DNA of 64,000 bases from Cupriavidus consociatus. Its GTDB lineage: Bacteria > Pseudomonadota > Gammaproteobacteria > Burkholderiales > Burkholderiaceae. The translations under genes were made by a program, and so were the position numbers. Under the pieces are notes generated by a model, which was given only the letters and a program-made list of their open reading frames with translations, was not told where the DNA came from and ran no database searches. The stretch is from NCBI RefSeq assembly GCF_017814975.1, contig NZ_JAGIQA010000003.1:62001-126000 (forward strand), read 5' to 3'. Within the stretch, counting starts at the first letter, position 1; every line of letters begins with the position of its first letter. This document shows, piece after piece, positions 54,759 to 63,623 of this stretch.

Positions 54759-55967
54759 ATGCGCCGAGCCGCAATCGTCACCCCCCTCCGTACTCCCGTC
54801 GGCACCTTCGGCGGCAGCCTGCGCCCCGTGTCCGTCGAGGAACTGGCCGCCACCACCGTGCGCGCCGTCGTCGAGCGCAGCGGCATCGACCCCGCCCGCA
54901 TCGATGACGTGGTCTTTGCCCAGTCCTACGCCAACAGCGAAGTGCCCTGCGTGGGCCGCTGGGCTGCGCTGCAGGCCGGGCTTCCGGTCGAAGTGCCGGG
55001 CATGCAGCTGGATCGCCGCTGCGGCGGCGGCCTGCAGGCCATCGTCACCGCGTCGATGATGGTGCAGAGCGGCGCTGCCGACGTGGTCATCGCCGGCGGC
55101 GTCGAGAGCATGAGCAATATCGAGTACTACACCACCGACATGCGCTGGGGCTCGCGCTCGGGCAACGTGAAGTTCTACGACCGCCTCGACCGCGGCCGCG
55201 AGCGCTCGCAGCCGGTCGAGCGCTTCGGCAAGATCTCGGGGATGATCGAGACCGCCGAGAACCTGGCGCGCGACTACGGCATTACCCGCGAGCAGGCCGA
55301 CGCCTTCTCCGTGCGCAGCCACGAACGTGCCGCGGCGGCGTGGGAGTCCGGCCGCTTCGACGCCGAGATCGTGCCGGTGCAGGTGCCGCAGCGCAAGGGC
55401 GACCCGGTCACGTTCGCGCGTGACGAGGGCTTCCGTCCCGGCACCTCGATGGAAAGCCTGGGCAAGCTGCGCGCGCTGATGCCGAACGGCACCGTCACCG
55501 CCGGCAACGCCAGCCAGCAGAACGATGCCTCGGCCGCCTGCCTGATCGTGGCCGAAGACAAGCTGGCCGAACTGGGCCTGACCCCGATGGCGACGCTGGT
55601 GGGCTGGGCCGCGGCGGGCTGCGAGCCGTCGCACATGGGCATTGGCCCGGTGCCTGCGGTGAAGAAGCTGCTCAAGCGCCTGAACCTGACGCTGGACCAG
55701 ATGGACCTGGTGGAGCTGAACGAAGCCTTTGCCTGCCAGGTGCTGGCCGTGCTGAAGGGCTGGGAATGGAACGACCAGGACGCGATCGAGCAGAAGCTCA
55801 ACGTCAACGGCTCGGGCATCTCGCTGGGCCATCCGATCGGCGCCACCGGCGTGCGCATCCTGGCCACGCTGCTGCACGAACTGCAGCGCCGTGGCGGCCG
55901 CTATGGCCTGGAAACCATGTGCATCGGCGGCGGCCAGGGTATCGCCGCGGTGTTCGAGCGCTGCTGA
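54759..55967 (+). CDS. Thiolase (acetyl-CoA acyltransferase)
   Basis: A 402-residue thiolase. Nucleophile Cys88 in QLDRRCGGGLQ, ELNEAFACQ, GISLGHPIGATG and the second catalytic Cys in MCIGGGQG are all present. It cleaves 3-ketoacyl-CoA with CoA or runs in reverse. ATG 54759 follows AAGGAG; the upstream in-frame extension would run through the previous gene. No 3-hydroxyacyl-CoA dehydrogenase lies in this operon to make its substrate. Confidence 0.93.
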   Translation: MRRAAIVTPLRTPVGTFGGSLRPVSVEELAATTVRAVVERSGIDPARIDDVVFAQSYANSEVPCVGRWAALQAGLPVEVPGMQLDRRCGGGLQAIVTASMMVQSGAADVVIAGGVESMSNIEYYTTDMRWGSRSGNVKFYDRLDRGRERSQPVERFGKISGMIETAENLARDYGITREQADAFSVRSHERAAAAWESGRFDAEIVPVQVPQRKGDPVTFARDEGFRPGTSMESLGKLRALMPNGTVTAGNASQQNDASAACLIVAEDKLAELGLTPMATLVGWAAAGCEPSHMGIGPVPAVKKLLKRLNLTLDQMDLVELNEAFACQVLAVLKGWEWNDQDAIEQKLNVNGSGISLGHPIGATGVRILATLLHELQRRGGRYGLETMCIGGGQGIAAVFERC

Positions 55968-56076
55968 TCGCGCCCTTTCATGTCCGCAGTACCGCACGGC
56001 CCCATCGAAGGCGAGGAGCCGTGCCTGCCTTCATGCATGGCTGTCTGCTTTATCCGCATCACGTAGGAGAAGTATC

Positions 56077-57063
56077 TTGATTTCCACCTCACGCCGCCAT
56101 CTGCTGCTGTCCGGACTGGCCCTGAGCGCCGCAACCCTGGCCAGCGTCCCTGCAGCCGCGCAGGGCAACGGCCAGCCGGTCCGCCTCGTGGTCGGCTATG
56201 CCGCGGGCGGCCCCGCCGACCAGGCCGCGCGGTTGTTCGCGGCGTCGCTGGGCAAGACGCTCAACGCCAACGTCATCGTCGACAACAAGCCCGGCGCCAA
56301 TGCCACGCTGGCCGGGTATGAAGTGGTGCGCGGCAAGCCGGACGGCTCCACGCTGTGGTTCGCCGCCAGCGCCGCGCTGACGGTGGCGCCCAACATCATG
56401 AAGAGCCTGCCGTTCGATCCGGCCCGCGACCTGACGCCGGTGGCACCGGTGGCGCGCTACTACAACATGCTGGTGGCCAATACCAAGGAACCGTTCAAGA
56501 GCACGCAGGAACTGGTCGCCTACGCCAGGACCCATCCCGGCAAGCTCAGCTACGGCTCCTCCGGCGTCGGCAGCTCCAACCACGTCGCCATGGCGCTGTT
56601 CGCGCGGCAGGCGCAGGTCGAGCTGAACCACATCCCCTACAAGGGGAATGCTCCTGCCATGACCGACACCATCGGCGGCCAGATCGACGTGATGTTCGAC
56701 ATCATCAGCACCGCCAGCAACTACGTGCAGAGCGGCAAGGTCAAGCCCATCGCCGTGGGTTCCCCCAGGCGCAGCCCGTCGCTGCCCAACGTGCCGACCT
56801 TCCGCGAGGCCGGCATCCCCGCACTGAAGGACTACGAGGCTGGCGGCTGGTACGCCATCTACGCGCCGAAGGGGCTGTCGCCGGAGCTGACGCAGAAGCT
56901 GGCAGCGGCGGTGAAGCAAGCCGTGGAAGACGGCGAGCTCAAGAAGCGCTACGCCGAACTCGGCTACGAGCAGTGGAGTGGCACCACGCAGGACGTCGTC
57001 AGCACCGCAGCGCGCGAGCGCGCGCAGTGGGCCGGCGTGCTCAAGGGCGTGACGCTGGACTGA
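56077..57063 (+). CDS. Bug/TctC-type periplasmic binding protein (TTG start)
   Basis: A 328-residue solute-binding protein. Signal peptide ISTSRRHLLLSGLALSAATL, cut near AAAQG. Motifs RLVVGYAAGGPAD, DNKPGANATLAGYE, SYGSSGVGSSNH and HIPYKGNAPAMTDT. The start is TTG at 56077, with AGGAG nine bases upstream; no ATG gives a sensible signal peptide. Likely binds the acid degraded by the neighbouring genes. No membrane subunits nearby. Confidence 0.87.
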   Translation: MISTSRRHLLLSGLALSAATLASVPAAAQGNGQPVRLVVGYAAGGPADQAARLFAASLGKTLNANVIVDNKPGANATLAGYEVVRGKPDGSTLWFAASAALTVAPNIMKSLPFDPARDLTPVAPVARYYNMLVANTKEPFKSTQELVAYARTHPGKLSYGSSGVGSSNHVAMALFARQAQVELNHIPYKGNAPAMTDTIGGQIDVMFDIISTASNYVQSGKVKPIAVGSPRRSPSLPNVPTFREAGIPALKDYEAGGWYAIYAPKGLSPELTQKLAAAVKQAVEDGELKKRYAELGYEQWSGTTQDVVSTAARERAQWAGVLKGVTLD

Positions 57064-57122
57064 GCCCCGCCCGCACCCTCACCTGCCCCCGCACATCGAC
57101 CCGACACTGAGGAAAACCCGAC

Positions 57123-58280
57123 ATGATCCGCGATAACGACACCCTGGAAGCGCTGCTCGACAGCGTGCGGCGCTTCGTGCGCGAGCGCCTGGTGCCCGCC
57201 GAGGCACTGGTTGCCGAAACCGATGAGATCCCGCAGGACATCGTGCAGGACATGCGCGAGATGGGCCTGTTCGGCATGACCATCCCCGAGCGCTTCGGCG
57301 GGCTGGAACTGACCATGGAAGAGGAAGCGCGCGTGGTCATGGAGCTGTGCCAGACCTCGCCCGCGTTCCGCTCGCTGCTGGGCACCACCTTCGGCATCGG
57401 CTCGCAGGGCATCCTGATGGACGGCACGCCCGAGCAGCAGCAGGCGTGGCTGCCGCGCCTGGCCACCGGCGAGATCCTGGCCTCGTTCGCGCTGACCGAG
57501 CCGGATGCCGGCTCGGACGCTGGCTCGCTGCGCACCACCGCCATCAAGGATGGCGACCACTACGTGGTCAACGGCACCAAGCGCTTTATCACCAACGCGC
57601 CGCAGGCCGGCATGTTTACGCTGATGGCCCGGACCAATCCGGACATCAAGGGCTCGGCCGGGGTCTCGGCCTTCATCGTCGACGCGAAGACGCCGGGCAT
57701 CAGCTTTGGCAAGCGCGACCTCAAGATGGGCCAGAAAGGCGCGCATACCTGCGACGTGATCTTCGAGAATGTGCGCGTGCCGGCGGCCAACCTGATCGGC
57801 CTGAAGGAGGGCCAGGGCTTCAAGACCGCGATGAAGGTGCTGGACAAGGGCCGGCTCCACATCGCGGCGGTCAGCGTTGGCGTGGCCAGGCGCGTGCTGC
57901 GCGACGCGCTCAACTACGCGCTCGAGCGCCAGCAGTTTGGCCAGCCGATCTGCGAGTTCCAGCTGATCCAGGCCATGCTGGCCGACAGCCAGGCCGAACT
58001 CTACGCCGCCGAATGCATGGTGATCGACGCCGCGCGCCGCCGCGACGAAGGCAGGAACGTTTCCACCGAAGCCTCTTGCTGCAAGATGTTCGCCACCGAG
58101 ATGGTGGGCCGCGTGGCCGACCGCGCGGTGCAGATTCTCGGCGGTTCCGGCTATATTTCGGAGTTCGGCATCGAGCGCTTCTACCGCGACGTGCGCCTGT
58201 TCCGCCTGTATGAAGGCACCACGCAGATCCAGCAGGTCATCATCGCCCGCAACATGATCCGCGAGGCGCGCGGCGCCTGA
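57123..58280 (+). CDS. Acyl-CoA dehydrogenase
   Basis: A 385-residue acyl-CoA dehydrogenase. FALTEPDAGSDAGSLRTTA, FITNAPQAGMF, C-terminal QILGGSGYISEFGIERFYRD and LYEGTTQIQQVIIARNM with the catalytic-type Glu of the short-chain/medium-chain group. Fully conserved motifs, in contrast to the one at 51033. Part of the 52.5-59.7 kb operon; a long hairpin follows. Confidence 0.92.
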   Translation: MIRDNDTLEALLDSVRRFVRERLVPAEALVAETDEIPQDIVQDMREMGLFGMTIPERFGGLELTMEEEARVVMELCQTSPAFRSLLGTTFGIGSQGILMDGTPEQQQAWLPRLATGEILASFALTEPDAGSDAGSLRTTAIKDGDHYVVNGTKRFITNAPQAGMFTLMARTNPDIKGSAGVSAFIVDAKTPGISFGKRDLKMGQKGAHTCDVIFENVRVPAANLIGLKEGQGFKTAMKVLDKGRLHIAAVSVGVARRVLRDALNYALERQQFGQPICEFQLIQAMLADSQAELYAAECMVIDAARRRDEGRNVSTEASCCKMFATEMVGRVADRAVQILGGSGYISEFGIERFYRDVRLFRLYEGTTQIQQVIIARNMIREARGA

Positions 58281-58305
58281 GGGCCGGGCCGCCGAGATGC
58301 CCCCA

Positions 58306-58329
58306 ACCTGCCCGTCCCGCGGGACGGGC
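58306..58329. repeat. Perfect 24-base palindrome between operon genes
   Basis: Arm CTGCCCGTCCCG (58306-58317) followed directly by its reverse complement. It sits in the 76-base gap between the dehydrogenase and the CaiB gene with no T-tract. Probably an mRNA hairpin that modulates expression across the gap, or a protein site. Confidence 0.6.
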
Positions 58330-58356
58330 AGCCAAGAAGCAACCGCCACGATTTCC

Positions 58357-59655
58357 ATGACCGATTCCGCCGCCAATTCCCTTCCCGACCTGCCGCCCCC
58401 TTCGCCGCGCACGGGCGCGCTGAGCCACCTGCGCGTGCTCGACCTGTCGCGCGTGCTGGCCGGGCCGTGGTCCACCCAGAACCTGGCGGACATGGGCGCC
58501 GATGTCATCAAGATCGAGAAACCCGGCGAAGGCGACGATACCCGCCACTGGGGCCCTCCGTTCCTGTCCGGCGAGGATGGCGTGCCCACGCGGCAGGCCA
58601 GCTATTTCACCGCGGCCAATCGCAACAAGCGTTCGGTCACCGTGGACATGTCGAAGCCCGAAGGCCAGGCACTGATCCGCGAGCTGGCCCGCCACAGCGA
58701 TGTCGTGGTCGAGAACTTCAAGACCGGCGGCCTCAAGCGCTATGGGCTGGACTACGAGAGCCTGAGCACGATCAATCCGCGCCTGGTCTATTGCTCGGTG
58801 ACGGGCTTCGGCCATACCGGCCCGTACGCCGCCCGCCCCGGCTATGACCTGCTGATCCAGGCCATGAGCGGCCTGATGAGCATCACCGGCCATGCCGACA
58901 GCGAACCCGGCGGCGGTCCGATGAAAGTGGGCGTGGCGGTGATCGACCTGTTCACCGGCATGTACGCCACCACCGCGATCCTCAGCGCGCTGGAAGCGCG
59001 CCACTACACCGGCCGCGGCCAGCATATCGACATCGCCCTGCTGGACGTGGCGATGGCGGTGCTCGCCAACCAGGGCGCGGGCTTCCTCAATGCCGAGGAC
59101 GTGCCGCGCCGCCAGGGCAATATCCATCCGAGTGTGGTGCCCTACCAGGACTTCCCCACCGCCGACGGCAACATGCTGCTGGCGATCGGCAACGATGGGC
59201 AGTTCGCGCGCTTCTGCGAGGCCGCGGGGGTGGACTGGGCGCGCGACGAGCGCTATGCCACCAACACCGGCCGCGTCAACAACCGCAAGGTGCTGATCGC
59301 GATGATGATGGAGCTGACGCGCACCCGCACCACCGCCGAATGGGTCGCGTTGCTCGAAGCCAATTCCGTGCCGTGCGGCCCGATCAACAATATCGCCCAG
59401 GCGTATGCAGACCCGCACGTGCGGTCGCGCGGCCTGCGCATCGAGCAGTCGCGCTATCCGGGCGAGCCGCCGCCCGCCGGCCAGAGCGTCAATCGGGTAG
59501 TGACCGCCGCCAGCCCGCTGCGCCTGTCGGAGACGCCGGCCACGCTGCGCTATGCCCCGCCGGCGCTGGGCCAGCACACCGAGGAAGTGCTGCGCGACTA
59601 CCTGAAGCTCGATGCTGAGCAGGTGCAGGCGCTGCGCACCAGGGGCGTGGTGTAA
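58357..59655 (+). CDS. CaiB/BaiF family III CoA-transferase
   Basis: A 432-residue protein. LRVLDLSRVLAGPWSTQ, GADVIKIEKPGEGDD, catalytic-position Asp164 in RPGYDLLIQAMSG, and MKVGVAVIDLFTGMYA are all typical of family III CoA-transferases, which move CoA between an acyl-CoA (often succinyl-CoA) and a carboxylic acid through an aspartyl anhydride. ATG 58357 is the sensible start. It offers an ATP-free way to activate the pathway acid. Confidence 0.92.
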   Translation: MTDSAANSLPDLPPPSPRTGALSHLRVLDLSRVLAGPWSTQNLADMGADVIKIEKPGEGDDTRHWGPPFLSGEDGVPTRQASYFTAANRNKRSVTVDMSKPEGQALIRELARHSDVVVENFKTGGLKRYGLDYESLSTINPRLVYCSVTGFGHTGPYAARPGYDLLIQAMSGLMSITGHADSEPGGGPMKVGVAVIDLFTGMYATTAILSALEARHYTGRGQHIDIALLDVAMAVLANQGAGFLNAEDVPRRQGNIHPSVVPYQDFPTADGNMLLAIGNDGQFARFCEAAGVDWARDERYATNTGRVNNRKVLIAMMMELTRTRTTAEWVALLEANSVPCGPINNIAQAYADPHVRSRGLRIEQSRYPGEPPPAGQSVNRVVTAASPLRLSETPATLRYAPPALGQHTEEVLRDYLKLDAEQVQALRTRGVV

Positions 59656-59705
59656 GCCGATACGACGACAAGCCGCCCAGGCCCTCACACGGTTGCCCGA
59701 AGACC

Positions 59706-60118
59706 ATGCGCATCGAACTCCAGGCTTTCTCGCCTACGCAGGTGTCGCGGCTGTTGCCGGCGTTCCCGCTGGTGATCGCCGCGACGCAAGGCAAGACCCT
59801 GGTGCGGCGCCGCGGCTTCGAGCGCCTGGCCGTACCCGGACAGTCCCTGGTGGTGGCGCCGTTCGAAACGGTCGACCTGTACCTCGACGGCGGCGCGCTG
59901 CAGCCGGCACGCTGCAGCCTCGGCATGCGCTTGCGGCCCGGCGGCACGCCCGCCGGCGTATCGGCTGGCCGCCGCGCAGCGACCTGGAGGCGGCGTTCTA
60001 CGACTGGTTCGGACTGTCGCTGCACGCGCTGGCACGGTCCGGCACCAGGCGGCCGGCCCCTGCCGCCACGCGCGCCGCGGCGTTCGTGCCGCAGTGGCTG
60101 GAACAGCAGCTGGCCTGA
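59706..60118 (+). pseudogene. Decayed AraC-type regulator with internal deletion
   Basis: The first about 80 codons (MRIELQAFSPTQVSRLLPAF onward) match the intact AraC-type protein at 63027-63623. Near 59960 the match breaks and resumes in another frame with IGWPPRSDLEAAFYDWFGLS, which aligns with AGWPANSDLHCAFYDRFGLS of the intact copy. About 95-100 codons, including the first DNA-binding helix-turn-helix, are missing. The remnant runs to TGA at 60116-60118 in the second frame. It lies between the CaiB and acyl-CoA ligase genes. Confidence 0.75.
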
Positions 60119-60199
60119 CGCGCGCGCTTTCGGCAAGCTCGAAAGCGGCCTTCACCGATCCGCGATTGCAGCGCACCTGCCGCGCACATACACTGGCGT

Positions 60200-60224
60200 C
60201 GTCCGGTTTTCCGGACGGTTTTCT
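60200..60224 (+). terminator. Terminator-like hairpin just before acyl-CoA ligase
   Basis: Arms CGTCCGG (60200-60206) and CCGGACG (60211-60217), loop TTTT, then G and TTTTCT. It ends 25 bases before the ligase ATG, so it could terminate the regulator remnant's transcript or attenuate the ligase. Confidence 0.5.
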
Positions 60225-60249
60225 ACCCCGCACAAGGACTTTCCGCGCG

Positions 60250-61782
60250 ATGCCTCCGGACCGAGCCAACCCGCAACGGATCAGCGATATCCCCCGCCAT
60301 TGGGCCACCGCGGCCCCTGACCGCGCGGCCGTCTTCGAGGATGGCCGTATCGTGACCTTCGCGCAGCTGTGGCAGGGTATCGGCCACGCCCAGGACTGGC
60401 TGCAGGCGCAGGAGGTCGGCACCGGCGACCGGGTCATGGTCGTGGCCGAGAACTCCCTCGCCGTGATCACGCTGGTTTTCGCACTATCCGAACTCGGCGC
60501 ATGGCCGGTGGTGGTCAACGCGCGCCTGTCGGAGCGCGAGATCGAAGTGATCCGCTCGCACTGCCAGCCGCGACTGATGCTGTTTACCCACGGCGCCTCG
60601 CCCGATGCGCTGCGGCACGGCGTGCGCTACCGTGCCCGCGAAATCGCGCCGGCCGGACTCGGCCCGCTGATGGCCAGCGCCCCCGACCGCGCCAGCGAAC
60701 GCGAGCCCGAAGCCCTGGCACGCGAGGTCGCCGCGCTGATCTATACCTCCGGCACCACCGGGCAGCCCAAGGGCGTGATGGTGACGCACCGCGGCCTGCT
60801 GCATTTTGCCCGCGTCACGGTGGAATCGCGCCGCATGCAGCCGGACGACTGCGCCTATGCAGTCATGCCGATGTCGCATGTCTTCGGACTGGGCACGCTG
60901 CTGGTGTCGACCTTCCAGGCCGGCGCCAGCCTTTACCTGAGCGCACGCTTCAATGCAGCGGACGTCACCGCGGCGATCCGGCACGGGGCGATCACGCTGC
61001 TGCAGGGTGTGCCGACCATGTTCAGCCGCATCCTCGCGCATGTGCGTGCGAGCGGCGTGCCGCTGGCGCCATCGCCCAGGCTGCGCTACCTGTACACCGG
61101 CGGCGGGCCGCTCGACCCGACGCTCAAGCAGGAAGTCGAAGCGATGTTCGGCCAGCCGCTGCACCATGGCTACGGCATGACCGAGTACGCGGGCTCGCTG
61201 TTCGTCACGCGCATGGACCGGCCGCGCGGCGATTGCTCGGCGGGCGAGATCGTCGAGGGCGCCGAACTGCAGGTGGTCGGGCCCGATGGCCAGGCGGTGC
61301 CGGCCGGCGAACCCGGCGAGCTGTGGGTCAGGGGCCCCGGTGTCATGCGCGGCTATTACCGCGCGCCGGCACTGAGCGCGGAAGCGCTGCGCCCCGGCGG
61401 CTGGCTCAATACCGGCGACCTCGGCCGGCTGGGGCCAGACGGCGCGCTGTTCATCGTGGGCCGCACCAAGGACCTGATCATCCACTCGGGCTTCAACGTC
61501 TATCCGATCGAGGTCGAATCGGTGATCAACTCGCATCCGTCGGTACGCGTGTCGGCCGTGGTCGGCCAGCCTGCAGCGGACGGCAATGAGCAGGTGATTG
61601 CCTTTGTCGAGATCAAGGATGGCGAGAAGTTCGATGCGCAGGCGCTGCACGATTACCTCGTCGACCGTCTGTCGCCGTACAAGCGCCCGGAAAAAATCCT
61701 GCGCGTCGCCACCATCCCGACGACGGCCAGCGGCAAGCTGCTCAAGCACCAGCTCAGGCAGATGGTTTCGCGGCAGAAGTAG
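60250..61782 (+). CDS. AMP-forming acyl-CoA synthetase
   Basis: A 510-residue ANL-superfamily ligase. Phosphate loop YTSGTTGQPKGVM (about 165-177), YTGGGPLD, GYGMTEYAG, LNTGDLGR, hinge region GRTKDLIIHSGFNVYP and C-terminal catalytic Lys in TTASGKLLK (about 498). It makes acyl-CoA from acid, ATP and CoA through an acyl-AMP. The substrate cannot be read. ATG 60250 is preceded by AAGGAC. It is convergent with the LysR gene, 21 bases apart. Confidence 0.9.
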   Translation: MPPDRANPQRISDIPRHWATAAPDRAAVFEDGRIVTFAQLWQGIGHAQDWLQAQEVGTGDRVMVVAENSLAVITLVFALSELGAWPVVVNARLSEREIEVIRSHCQPRLMLFTHGASPDALRHGVRYRAREIAPAGLGPLMASAPDRASEREPEALAREVAALIYTSGTTGQPKGVMVTHRGLLHFARVTVESRRMQPDDCAYAVMPMSHVFGLGTLLVSTFQAGASLYLSARFNAADVTAAIRHGAITLLQGVPTMFSRILAHVRASGVPLAPSPRLRYLYTGGGPLDPTLKQEVEAMFGQPLHHGYGMTEYAGSLFVTRMDRPRGDCSAGEIVEGAELQVVGPDGQAVPAGEPGELWVRGPGVMRGYYRAPALSAEALRPGGWLNTGDLGRLGPDGALFIVGRTKDLIIHSGFNVYPIEVESVINSHPSVRVSAVVGQPAADGNEQVIAFVEIKDGEKFDAQALHDYLVDRLSPYKRPEKILRVATIPTTASGKLLKHQLRQMVSRQK

Positions 61783-61803
61783 CGGTAACCGCGGCGGGGT
61801 CGA

Positions 61804-62706
61804 TCAGTCCTGCCGCCCGAGCCCGTCCTCGACCAGCAGGTCGACCAGCTTGCGCGCAAACAGCGGCAACGCGCCGACATCCGCCACGCACACCTGCAGC
61901 TTGCGCTCGGCCCATTCGTCGTTGAGCTGGACGATGCGCAGCGCCATCGTGCCGGCGTGCCGCGCGGCCGTGCTCTCGGGCAGCACGCCGACGCCGACAT
62001 TGGCTTCGATCATGCGGCAGGCGGTCTCGAAATTGCTGACCTGGACGCGCCAGCGCAGCTCTCGCTGCAGGTCGGCGGCGGCGCGCTTGAGGAAGTTATG
62101 AATGGCACTGGCTTCCGGCAGGCCGATGAAGTCGTAGTCGAGCGTATCGATGAAGTCGACGGTGTCGCGCTCGGCCAGCGGATGGCTCAGTGCGGTCGCA
62201 AGCACCAGCCGGTCACGCCGGTAGGGCATGACCTCCAACCCTTCGGTGCGCACATTGCCGGCGATGATGCCGATATCGACCATCCCCTCCTGCACCGCAC
62301 GCACGATGTCCGGGCTGAGCCGCTCCTGCATGTCGATGGTCACGTCGGGATTGTTGACGAGGTAGGTGCGCAGCACCGCGGGCAGGAACTCGCTCATCGC
62401 CGTGGTGTTGGCAAAGACGCGCACATGCCCCTTTACGCCGGCCACGTATTCCTGCAGATCGCCGCTGAGCTGCTCCAGCTGCCGGATCACGCGGCGCGCG
62501 TGGGCCAGCAAGGTCTCGCCGGCACCCGTGATTTTCACGCCCTGGCTGCTGCGGCTCAGCAGCTTGACGCCGACATACTCCTCCAGGTTCTTGATGCGGG
62601 TACTGGCCGCGGCCAGCGACAGGTGGGAACGCTGCGCGCCGCCGGTCAGGCTCTGGGCCTCGGCAATATGCGTAAACAGTTTCAGATCGACCAGATCAAA
62701 GCGCAT
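61804..62706 (-). CDS. LysR-family transcriptional regulator
   Basis: A 300-residue LTTR. N-terminal winged helix-turn-helix (LKLFTHIAEAQSLTGGAQRSHL) and C-terminal effector-binding domain from about 90. The usual small residue pattern in helix 3 (LSLAAASTRIKNLEE) is intact. It is the only intact regulator inside the 51-62.7 kb acyl-CoA island and may control it. It is not divergent from a target gene, which is less typical for LysR proteins. Confidence 0.9.
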   Translation of the reverse strand: MRFDLVDLKLFTHIAEAQSLTGGAQRSHLSLAAASTRIKNLEEYVGVKLLSRSSQGVKITGAGETLLAHARRVIRQLEQLSGDLQEYVAGVKGHVRVFANTTAMSEFLPAVLRTYLVNNPDVTIDMQERLSPDIVRAVQEGMVDIGIIAGNVRTEGLEVMPYRRDRLVLATALSHPLAERDTVDFIDTLDYDFIGLPEASAIHNFLKRAAADLQRELRWRVQVSNFETACRMIEANVGVGVLPESTAARHAGTMALRIVQLNDEWAERKLQVCVADVGALPLFARKLVDLLVEDGLGRQD

Positions 62707-63026
62707 TACATCGTTCCCTAGCGTGTTACGGGATTATCGCGCAATGGCGGCGCCCGTACACGATGCCGGTGCGAATGCCGCACCGCCGGGGCGAATATCG
62801 CCCGGCGTCGGCGGCCTGTCCGCGGGCCGGCAAGTCTGGCTGGAAATCCCGGGAGGGCGCGGAATCGAGGACGCGGATTCCTTCAAGCACCTTGGACATC
62901 CCATGCTGGAAGCGATCGTGGCCGCCGCGCGCCTGCCAGTCAACGCAGGCCCCCGCGGTGTTCCGTGCTTCGAAAATGCCGGCCCGCGTCGGCGGGAAAT
63001 GCGGTGCGGAAAACGCGCGACGCGGC
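62707..63026. other. Intergenic region, no gene
   Basis: A 320-base stretch between the LysR start and the end of the AraC-type gene. It must hold the LysR promoter. I see no supportable reading frame or repeat. Confidence 0.5.
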
Positions 63027-63623
63027 TCACGCTACCGAACGCTGCCTTTCCGGACCGCGGTGCAGCGCGAGACGGCGCGCCGCATCCATGGACAGGCCAA
63101 AGCGGTCATAGAAAGCACAGTGGAGGTCGCTATTGGCGGGCCAGCCGGCAAAGCGCGCCAGGTCGGCCGTCGCCACGTGCCCCGACATGGTTTCGAACAG
63201 CACGCGCATCAGCCGCTGCGTCCGGCACAGGTCGGTCAGCGCGGTGCCTTGCGCGAACAGCGTGCGGCGCACCTGCGCCGTGGACATGCCGAGCCGTTCG
63301 GCGATGAATGCTGCGCTCCAGGCATATTGCGGCTGCAGGAATACCCGCTTGCAGATGCGGAGATGCAGCGCTGCCTGTGCCGCCGCGGGCATCACGCCGT
63401 GCAGTTCGAGACAGCAAGCAGCGGGTTGCGCGCCGCTGCCGTCGAGGTGCAGTTCGGTGGCTTCGAAGGCCGCCACGGCGATCTCCTGGCCCGGCAGCAG
63501 CACGCGCTCGTAGCCGCGCCGCCTGACCACCACCCGCCCGTGCGTGGCAGCGACCGACAGCGGAAATGCCAGCAGCAGCCGCTGCAGGCTGATATGCATG
63601 GGGGACTGCAGATGGACGCGCAT
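63027..63623 (-). CDS. Short AraC-type regulator
   Basis: A 198-residue protein. A short N-terminal beta-rich part (about 1-75) precedes an AraC-type DNA-binding region: first helix-turn-helix AAFIAERLGMSTAQVRRTLF, second region ADLARFAGWPANSDLHCAFYDRFGLS. It is shorter than a usual AraC protein (about 280-300 residues), with a reduced sensor part. A deleted paralogue lies at 59706 in opposite orientation and confirms the start. No target gene is adjacent on the visible side. Confidence 0.8.
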   Translation of the reverse strand: MRVHLQSPMHISLQRLLLAFPLSVAATHGRVVVRRRGYERVLLPGQEIAVAAFEATELHLDGSGAQPAACCLELHGVMPAAAQAALHLRICKRVFLQPQYAWSAAFIAERLGMSTAQVRRTLFAQGTALTDLCRTQRLMRVLFETMSGHVATADLARFAGWPANSDLHCAFYDRFGLSMDAARRLALHRGPERQRSVA

